6,641 bases of DNA, from positions 1 to 6,641 of the forward strand of contig CAADXT010000084.1 in assembly GCA_900753095.1 (NCBI GenBank), in the 5' to 3' direction. A model generated the notes under the pieces. The model ran no database searches, was not told the origin of the DNA, and saw only the letters and a list, made by a program, of their open reading frames with translations. This DNA comes from Eggerthellaceae bacterium (GTDB lineage Bacteria; Actinomycetota; Coriobacteriia; Coriobacteriales; Eggerthellaceae). Made by a program: the position numbers and the translations under genes. Numbering within the stretch: the first letter of the stretch is position 1; each line of letters opens with the position of its first letter. Below, in pieces: positions 1 to 4,275 of the stretch.

Positions 1-368
1 CCATAATCGACAATCTCGTACTTCACCACCGCATCGGCGCCAGCGGGAACCGGCGCGCCCGTCATGATGCGCACCGCCTCGCCCGGCCCCACTTCCCCGC
101 TATACACTGAGCCTGCGGGGACTTCGCCCACCACCTGCAAGGCAACGGGATGCTCGGCTGAAGCCTGCGCCAAATCAGCCACGCGCACCGCGAAGCCGTC
201 CATCGCGGCATGGTCGAAAGGCGCGATATCGCAATCGCTACGCAAGTCTTCTGCCGCCACACGCCCAACCGCCTCAAGAAGCGGAATGGTCTCCGCCTCC
301 AGCGGCTGAACATGCGAGAGCACGCATTCAAGCGCCTCTTCGACGCTCATCATTTCGTTGGCATTCAT
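1..368 (-). CDS. moeA: Molybdopterin molybdenumtransferase MoeA, N-terminal part (cut by left edge)
   Basis: MoeA inserts molybdate into adenylylated molybdopterin, the last step in making the basic molybdenum cofactor, in the cytoplasm. The 122 complete codons visible here carry two family hallmarks. One is PFDHAAMDGFAVR at about residues 52-64, matching the E. coli MoeA segment PSFDNSAMDGYAVR. The other is the substrate-site segment RIMTGAPVPAGADAVV at about residues 99-114. The family is usually about 400 residues, so roughly the first 30% is present and the reading frame stays open to the window edge. The start is the ATG at 366-368, preceded by AAAGGA (375-380) with a 6-base spacer; two further Met codons follow at residues 6 and 7. 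The gene follows the methyltransferase after a 154-base gap and fits the cluster because formate dehydrogenase needs molybdenum cofactor. The paralogue or tungsten-specific variant question cannot be settled from this fragment. Confidence 0.95.
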   Translation of the reverse strand, partial: MNANEMMSVEEALECVLSHVQPLEAETIPLLEAVGRVAAEDLRSDCDIAPFDHAAMDGFAVRVADLAQASAEHPVALQVVGEVPAGSVYSGEVGPGEAVRIMTGAPVPAGADAVVKYEIVDY

Positions 369-522
369 GGGAAGTCCTTTCGGTTAGGGGAGTTACAAAA
401 GGAGCGCAAGCAGGAGCAAGGCGCCCAAAGGGGCCGTCCCGCCTGAGCGGTTTTTCATCTGCAAATGCCCGGGCGCCCAATGGGGAAACTCCTGTTGGGC
501 AGCCGTCAGGCACCCAGGCAGC
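369..522 (-). promoter_or_regulatory. Structured GC-rich leader between methyltransferase and moeA
   Basis: This is the second longest non-coding stretch. Read on the minus strand it can fold into a hairpin with a 6-bp stem GCCCAA/TTGGGC (475-480 with 495-500) soon after the methyltransferase stop, without a U-tract. A second imperfect hairpin follows near 420-444, with arms AGGC+GCCC/GGGC+GCCT, a 4-base loop and a 6-base bulge. The moeA ribosome site AAAGGA lies at 375-380. No convincing -35/-10 pair is visible. It could be a weak terminator for the methyltransferase gene, a 5' leader of moeA, or both. A molybdenum cofactor riboswitch was considered because of the neighbour, but I cannot match its consensus by eye. 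A small reading frame crossing this gap (328-513) overlaps the moeA start and looks spurious. Confidence 0.35.
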
Positions 523-1479
523 TCACACGTCCCAGCGGATGAAAGCCCAGGGCACTACACGCGGCTCGTCCAACGTCCAGCATCGCACCGCGCCTTCGCT
601 TCGCTCAACCAAGTGCCGCTCAAGGAACAAGCGCAAACGGCGCGAACATTCCTCACTGCTTACCTGGCTTGCGCCATCAGCAACGTATTCCTTTGTTCTC
701 AATAACGAATGATATGCCTCATCAGGCGAAACATAACACTTCATTCTGGGTGAATGGATGTATGAGACGGTGGGCTCATAACCCAGCTGGTGCGCGATGC
801 CGAACACGAACAGCGCATCGTTGTGAACCTCGAGCTCAAGGCCCATGGCACGCGCCACGCGCATGTCGATGCGCGGCGAAACGCCCGTGCCAACCGTTAC
901 GCATACGCGGCTTGCGGCCACTCGGGAAAGCTTCTTCAGGGAGTCTTCCAAGTCGTGGGTGATCAAAGAGCGCGATGCCAGCGCAACATCAACCGAATCC
1001 GCCTCCAAGCCAAACTGCGCCCAATCATCCTCCCAGCTCATGCACAGGGGAAGCACCTTGCCCGGCGAAGCAGAGGAAGCGAATCCCTGGACCCCTGAGG
1101 GCTTTGCATGGTCTTCGCCGGGATGCACTCGCCGTCCCGAACAATCTGGAATACCCAGGGGAAAGCCCGCCTCTTCGAACAGCATTCCCCTGCTGACGGC
1201 GTTTTCCCGCACGCGGGAAAGCATGCCCTCACTGAAGTCGGCGGCAATCACCGAACAGCCCATGCCGGCCAGCGCGAGCGAAAGAGAGCCGGTGCCGCAA
1301 CCCATGTCAAGCACCCGCTCACCGCCCGCAATGCCCGCCTTGGTTATAAACGCACGCAGGTACTCGTCGGGCGCATCCTTGAACGAATACGTCTCGGCAC
1401 GCTTGTCCCAGTGTGCCTTCGCATCGGGCTTTCTCCGGCGCGCGTCGAGCCTTCGCCATTCTTCCGCCAGGTCAATCAC
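523..1479 (-). CDS. Class I SAM-dependent methyltransferase, substrate unknown
   Basis: This is a 318-residue protein with a Rossmann methyltransferase core. Motif I is VLDMGCGTG at residues 56-64, the acidic ribose-binding end of strand 2 is AADFSEGML (Asp81), MSWEDDW lies at 147-153, strand 4 is VDVALASRSLITHDL, and strand 5 is VCVTVGTG. The N-terminal segment HWDKRAETYSFKD is typical of this superfamily. The C-terminal ~120 residues have no motif I recognise. The start is set at GTG 1477-1479, 6 bases after GGAGG (1486-1490). A TTG five codons upstream is also in frame, but it precedes the ribosome site and is unlikely. Residues about 108-144 look like an in-frame insertion rich in Pro, Gly and Ser that interrupts the strand 3 region (described separately). 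The gene sits between fdhE and moeA, which hints at a link to formate dehydrogenase or molybdenum cofactor, but no function is established. A strong terminator ends 21 bases before its start. Confidence 0.88.
   Translation of the reverse strand: MIDLAEEWRRLDARRRKPDAKAHWDKRAETYSFKDAPDEYLRAFITKAGIAGGERVLDMGCGTGSLSLALAGMGCSVIAADFSEGMLSRVRENAVSRGMLFEEAGFPLGIPDCSGRRVHPGEDHAKPSGVQGFASSASPGKVLPLCMSWEDDWAQFGLEADSVDVALASRSLITHDLEDSLKKLSRVAASRVCVTVGTGVSPRIDMRVARAMGLELEVHNDALFVFGIAHQLGYEPTVSYIHSPRMKCYVSPDEAYHSLLRTKEYVADGASQVSSEECSRRLRLFLERHLVERSEGAVRCWTLDEPRVVPWAFIRWDV
1045..1163 (-). repeat. Candidate in-frame inserted element (111 bp) flanked by 8-bp direct repeats
   Basis: On the coding strand the 8-mer TTCCCCTG occurs at 1156-1163 and again at 1045-1052, exactly 111 bases (37 codons) apart and in the same reading phase. 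Deleting one repeat unit joins residues FP to LCMSWEDDW. This gives a normal-length strand 3 to strand 4 connection for a class I methyltransferase, whereas the extra 37 residues (108-144, starting LGIPDCSG and ending SPGKVLP) have no place in the core fold. The segment also contains a perfect 10-bp inverted repeat. The simplest reading is a small non-autonomous element inserted with an 8-bp target duplication and kept because it preserved the frame. A short tandem or slippage origin is less likely because nothing but the 8-mer is duplicated. No transposase and no clear terminal inverted repeats are visible, so the mobile nature is inferred. Confidence 0.5.
1061..1122. repeat. Perfect 10-bp inverted repeat inside the inserted segment
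   Basis: CCCGGCGAAG at 1061-1070 is the exact reverse complement of CTTCGCCGGG at 1113-1122, with 42 bases between. A weaker CCCT/AGGG pairing lies in the intervening part. The repeat falls wholly within the candidate 111-bp insertion, and its arms are not explained by conserved protein sequence. This is the architecture expected of palindromic intragenic elements, which fold as an RNA or DNA hairpin. Confidence 0.7.
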
Positions 1480-1485
1480 AACATA

Positions 1486-1490
1486 CCTCC
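1486..1490 (-). promoter_or_regulatory. Ribosome binding site that fixes the methyltransferase start
   Basis: GGAGG on the minus strand lies 6 bases upstream of GTG 1477-1479. An in-frame TTG at 1492-1494 begins upstream of this site, so initiation there would place the Shine-Dalgarno inside the coding region. No comparable site precedes the TTG; the sequence there is the U-tract of the terminator. An ATG at 1482-1484 is in another frame. Confidence 0.8.
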
Positions 1491-1499
1491 GCAAAACGC

Positions 1500-1526
1500 A
1501 AAAAAGCGGCCCTATCGGGCCGCTTT
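1500..1526 (-). terminator. Rho-independent terminator after fdhE
   Basis: On the minus strand the arms AAAGCGGCCC and GGGCCGCTTT (1517-1526 and 1503-1512) form a perfect 10-bp stem closed by a GATA loop. The 3' arm runs into six uninterrupted T residues (1505-1500). It begins 18 bases after the fdhE stop codon. The U-run is on the minus-strand transcript only, so it acts in the direction of the operon. It ends only 21 bases before the methyltransferase start, leaving no room for a separate promoter between them. Confidence 0.9.
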
Positions 1527-1544
1527 CGAGTGTACGCTACTGCG

Positions 1545-2441
1545 CTACTCCTGCGCTTGGAACTTCGGATCGTGAGCGATGGCATCGAGCTTTGCCGTAA
1601 CCACTTCCTCGACCTCGAAGGAAAACGGGCGCAGGGCGTCCTCGACGAACACTGTTCTCGTGTACCCGCCGCACTCGTCGCACTTGTAGATACGATGGGC
1701 ATCATCGCCTTCCACGTTGAAATAATGAAGGTGCTGGGGGTTCTGCGTGCCGCAATGGGCGCATTTGATGCGCTCGAACGCCCATTCAGTGCCGCATTGC
1801 TGGCAATACAGGGTGCGGCCACGCCCCTCGGTAGGGCTTTCGCCGCCCACCTTGGCAAGCGCGGGCGTGCTGCCGCAAACGGGACACTTCTGCGGGTTGT
1901 GGTTCATCTTGTTGATCTTGCGCTGTCGCTTCAGCACCGCCTTTGCAACCAGCTCCAAGTCAACACGCAGCGCCAGCATGCCTATCAGGGCAACCATATG
2001 GGCTGCCGTTGCAGGCACCTCCTGCTCATATGCGTTGGAGAGCAACCCGCCAACGAACGCCTCGGGGTCGGTTGCGGCAAGCTCCATGTCAGCTTGCTCG
2101 ACCAGCGTGCGGAAGTTCACCTCGTGCAAGGCTTGCGCGTCCTCTTCGGAAAGCAGCCCCTCGTCGCACACGTACTCGCGCAAGCTGTAGCAGATGGCGC
2201 AGAAACGCTCCTTGGCAAGCTTCGGCGGCGCAATCGAAAACACCGGCTTATCGACAATCCATGCTTCCTCAAGCTCTTCCTCGCCTGGAACCGTGTAGTG
2301 CTTGTCGGCGGTGGTGGGTCCCTTCGACCAACGGTCCATGTCTTCCCATAAGCCGTAGAAGAACTTCAGGCGCGCCATATCGGCCTCGGGCGAATCGGGC
2401 TTGTACGCTTTGATAACGCGATCGATGAATGTAAGGTTCAT
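1545..2441 (-). CDS. fdhE: Formate dehydrogenase maturation protein FdhE
   Basis: FdhE is a cytoplasmic rubredoxin-like, iron-binding accessory protein needed for active respiratory formate dehydrogenase; in E. coli it interacts with the catalytic subunits before export. This 298-residue protein, close to the family's usual ~300, has the expected four CxxC pairs in its C-terminal half. They are CPVC 186-189 followed by GSTP, CQQC 213-216 in the LYCQQCGTEW segment, CAHC 227-230, and CDEC 254-257 followed by GGY. E. coli FdhE has equivalent CPVCGS, CxxCxxxW, CSNC and CDDCGTY motifs. An additional CAIC at 81-84 lies in the helical N-terminal half. The start is ATG 2439-2441, with AAGGAG (2450-2455) 8 bases upstream. 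The gene is separated from fdnI by 151 bases containing a hairpin and is followed at once by an intrinsic terminator. Its position after the structural genes fits its role. Confidence 0.95.
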   Translation of the reverse strand: MNLTFIDRVIKAYKPDSPEADMARLKFFYGLWEDMDRWSKGPTTADKHYTVPGEEELEEAWIVDKPVFSIAPPKLAKERFCAICYSLREYVCDEGLLSEEDAQALHEVNFRTLVEQADMELAATDPEAFVGGLLSNAYEQEVPATAAHMVALIGMLALRVDLELVAKAVLKRQRKINKMNHNPQKCPVCGSTPALAKVGGESPTEGRGRTLYCQQCGTEWAFERIKCAHCGTQNPQHLHYFNVEGDDAHRIYKCDECGGYTRTVFVEDALRPFSFEVEEVVTAKLDAIAHDPKFQAQE

Positions 2442-2592
2442 AAACGTTGCTCCTTATTGCTCATTGCCCCTTGATTTTCGCCTTTCAGCAGGGATTTTAT
2501 GCAAGAAAACCCGCCACTGGGCGTTTCTTTCCAGAAGCGGAAAGCCGCCGCACCTCAAGGCGCAGCGGCTTTCGGAAACGAACTTACGTGGA
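2442..2592 (-). promoter_or_regulatory. fdnI-fdhE intergenic region with a possible weak promoter
   Basis: These 151 bases hold a long hairpin (2540-2573), a minor hairpin with a short T-run (2506-2523), then an AT-richer stretch leading to the fdhE ribosome site. On the minus strand TAAAAT, preceded by TTGCA, lies near 2500 and resembles a -10 box, but no good -35 hexamer sits 17 bases upstream. Independent transcription of fdhE is therefore possible but weakly supported. Confidence 0.25.
2540..2573 (-). terminator. Long hairpin after fdnI: likely attenuator or 3'-end stabiliser
   Basis: The minus-strand transcript pairs GAAAGCCGCTGCGCC (2573-2559) with GGTGCGGCGGCTTTC (2554-2540), a 15-bp stem including two G-U wobbles, closed by a TTGA loop. 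On the plus strand the same two positions become A-C mismatches, which argues that the structure works in the operon direction. The T-tract after the stem is poor (TTTCCGCTTCTGG). About 17 bases on, a 4-bp GC hairpin (2512-2515 with 2520-2523) is followed by GGTTTTCTT. Together these could terminate part of the transcripts after fdnGHI or protect that mRNA's 3' end. Confidence 0.65.
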
Positions 2593-3348
2593 TTACTTTT
2601 CCACCACGTTCTTGCCTTCGTCGAGCTCCTTGCGAGCCCAATGGCCCCAGTGGTACAGCGCATCCGACTCGGAGATAAGGCCGTCTTTCCACATGACCTT
2701 CCACATGCCGCGGTACGGTTGGAAGATGCCCGCGCCCAAGAAGATATGGGCGCATGCGAAGATGGCCATGATGAGGAAGAAGATGTCGTGCAACAGCAGC
2801 AGCACACCATGAACGCCAGCGCCCAGGGAAAGCACGGTTTCCCCCAGCAGAAGGAGCACGCCGGTGATGGCCATGATGAAGCCGCTTACCCACAGCATGC
2901 CATCGGCAAAACGCTGACCGGACTTCTGCTCGTCCTGGTCGGGCATATGGATGCGCTTGGCCAGGAAAAGGTACGGCAGGAACAGCTTCATCCACAGCTT
3001 GTCGTCGCTAGTCCATTTGCACACGTTGTTGTGCCAGATGTGCGCCACACCCCTCGGTGCCATGATGGCGCTGATAAGGGGCACCGCCACGAACACCACG
3101 CCGATAACGCGATGGCTCATGCGCATGGCGAACACCGCATCCGGGCCCACGGCCTGGGCCAGCGGCGGAACGAACACGAAGCAGCCCGAGACCATAAGCC
3201 AAATGCAGCAGATCACGGTAATGCCGTGAGTCCATCGTGCCTGCTTGGAGTGGCGCTTGATGTAGCGCTTCGACCCTTTGCGCTCGGCTCGGAACTGCTC
3301 GTCTTTGGCCTTGGCGGCCTCATCAACTTGAATAGGCTTTCTGCTCAT
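2593..3348 (-). CDS. fdnI: Formate dehydrogenase cytochrome b subunit (FdnI/gamma type)
   Basis: This integral membrane subunit carries two b hemes and passes electrons from the iron-sulfur subunit to menaquinone. The 251-residue protein has four hydrophobic segments at about residues 42-62, 78-98, 150-170 and 182-206. Aligned by eye to E. coli FdnI, all four heme ligands are present: His41 (E. coli 18, start of helix 1), His79 (57, helix 2), and His187 and His201 (155 and 169, helix 4, the same 14-residue spacing). It is longer than the E. coli subunit (about 217 residues), mainly through a charged N-terminal extension of about 24 residues, rich in Lys, Arg and Glu, that should lie in the cytoplasm. 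The ATG at 3346-3348 has AGGAGG (3355-3360) 6 bases upstream, inside the end of fdnH, and starts 1 base after the fdnH stop, so the two are probably translationally coupled. Family membership is secure; the quinone type is inferred. Confidence 0.95.
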   Translation of the reverse strand: MSRKPIQVDEAAKAKDEQFRAERKGSKRYIKRHSKQARWTHGITVICCIWLMVSGCFVFVPPLAQAVGPDAVFAMRMSHRVIGVVFVAVPLISAIMAPRGVAHIWHNNVCKWTSDDKLWMKLFLPYLFLAKRIHMPDQDEQKSGQRFADGMLWVSGFIMAITGVLLLLGETVLSLGAGVHGVLLLLHDIFFLIMAIFACAHIFLGAGIFQPYRGMWKVMWKDGLISESDALYHWGHWARKELDEGKNVVEK

Positions 3349-3349
3349 G

Positions 3350-4261
3350 CTAGGCCTCCTCTCCCTTAACGGCCTCGGCGAAGGTGCGGGTATCCTGCGG
3401 ATCGCCCTGCTTCACCACGTCTCCCGTTTCCATGGAAATCGTGTCCTTGGTTTCCTCGTTGTACACCAGGGCATCGCGCTTATAGCCGTGCGCCAGGCCG
3501 AACATCGCGGCCAGGCCCACCACGGTAGCGCCCATGCCAACCGCAGCAACTGGCTTCATGATCTGCGTCAACAGGGCCGCGGGGTTGATGGCAGGGCTTT
3601 CCACCTGCCCGTGCGCCTCGATGCCGTACTTCAGCACCTGGATCACGTGCAGGCCGTCCATCTCGGCATCGCCGTACACGACGGCATCCTTGTAGCCTTT
3701 CCCATGCAGCCATTCCACGCGTTCGTTCGCCAGTTTCAGCATCTCATCGCGTTCGCCGAACTGGAGCGCGTTGGGCTGGCACGTTGCCACGCAGGCGGGC
3801 TCCATGCCGTTTTGGATGCGGTCGATGCAACCCGTGCATTTGTTGATGGTGCCCTTCGGCCCATGGTATCGGGGCACGCTGTAAGGGCATGCCGAAGAAC
3901 AGCGCTGGCAACCGATGCACTTCGACTCGTCGACGGTGACCATGCCCGTTTCCTCGTCGTGGTACAGGGCGCCCGACGGGCACACCGAAACGCAGCCGGC
4001 ATTGGTGCAGTGCTGGCAGGCACGGCGCCCGAACGCCCAGGCAATGCCCTTTTGGGTGTCGGTCTCGCGCTCGTCGAACGTGATGATCAGGCGCGTGTCG
4101 CCGTTGATGTCGGGCGGGTTCTGGTACGTGCCTGTAAACGAATCGGCGCAGGCGTTCAGCTCCGTGGGCGAAGGCAGGTTGTTCCAGCACTTGCAGGCAA
4201 CCTGACAGCCCTTGCACGCCGTGCACTTGGAGGAATCGAAAAGAATCGCCATTTCACTCAT
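3350..4261 (-). CDS. fdnH: Formate dehydrogenase iron-sulfur subunit (FdnH/beta type)
   Basis: This is the electron-transfer subunit linking the catalytic subunit to the cytochrome b. The 303 residues carry sixteen Cys in four [4Fe-4S] sets: C13-C16-C19-C23, C82-C85-C90-C94, C115-C118-C121-C125 and C142-C145-C157-C161. This is the ferredoxin-like arrangement of FdnH and related subunits. One hydrophobic segment at about 232-256 matches the single C-terminal membrane anchor of FdnH, which distinguishes it from soluble DmsB/NrfC-type proteins. About 45 mostly polar residues follow the anchor. As in E. coli, the cluster domain probably faces outside the cytoplasmic membrane, but this rests on the unseen Tat signal of the catalytic subunit. 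The start ATG 4259-4261 has AAGGAGG 6 bases upstream; a second Met at residue 4 is less well placed. The gene begins 11 bases after fdnG ends. Confidence 0.96.
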   Translation of the reverse strand: MSEMAILFDSSKCTACKGCQVACKCWNNLPSPTELNACADSFTGTYQNPPDINGDTRLIITFDERETDTQKGIAWAFGRRACQHCTNAGCVSVCPSGALYHDEETGMVTVDESKCIGCQRCSSACPYSVPRYHGPKGTINKCTGCIDRIQNGMEPACVATCQPNALQFGERDEMLKLANERVEWLHGKGYKDAVVYGDAEMDGLHVIQVLKYGIEAHGQVESPAINPAALLTQIMKPVAAVGMGATVVGLAAMFGLAHGYKRDALVYNEETKDTISMETGDVVKQGDPQDTRTFAEAVKGEEA

Positions 4262-4267
4262 CGTTTA

Positions 4268-4275
4268 CCTCCTTA
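4268..4275 (-). promoter_or_regulatory. fdnH ribosome site overlapping the fdnG stop codon
   Basis: The minus-strand sequence TAAGGAGG contains the fdnG stop TAA (4273-4275) and the fdnH Shine-Dalgarno AAGGAGG (4268-4274), 6 bases before the fdnH ATG. Ribosomes ending fdnG sit on the fdnH initiation site, which favours coupled synthesis of the two subunits in equal amounts. Confidence 0.85.

Noticed and set aside
439..455. Plus-strand mini-hairpin CCGC-CTGA-GCGG followed by TTTTT, terminator-like
   Set aside because: The stem is only 4 bp and there is no plus-strand gene for it to terminate. It probably arises by chance in a GC-rich gap.
328..513. Minus-strand 61-codon frame in the gap before moeA
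   Set aside because: It overlaps the moeA start in another frame, has no convincing ribosome site and shows no family resemblance.
1156..1192. Inverted copy of the 8-mer (CAGGGGAA 1156-1163 with TTCCCCTG 1185-1192), possible terminal inverted repeat
   Set aside because: The 1185-1192 copy lies outside the 111-bp unit and in the part encoding ordinary methyltransferase sequence. A short GC-rich 8-mer match is weak on its own, so it was not used to define the element's ends.
1480..1494. TTG start for the methyltransferase, five codons upstream of GTG 1477-1479
   Set aside because: It lies upstream of the GGAGG at 1486-1490 and directly after the terminator T-run, so no ribosome site serves it.
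845..1600. Plus-strand frame of 251 codons opposite the methyltransferase
   Set aside because: It overlaps an intact Rossmann methyltransferase with clear motifs and runs through the terminator hairpin. The translation is low-complexity Arg/Ser/Pro-rich.
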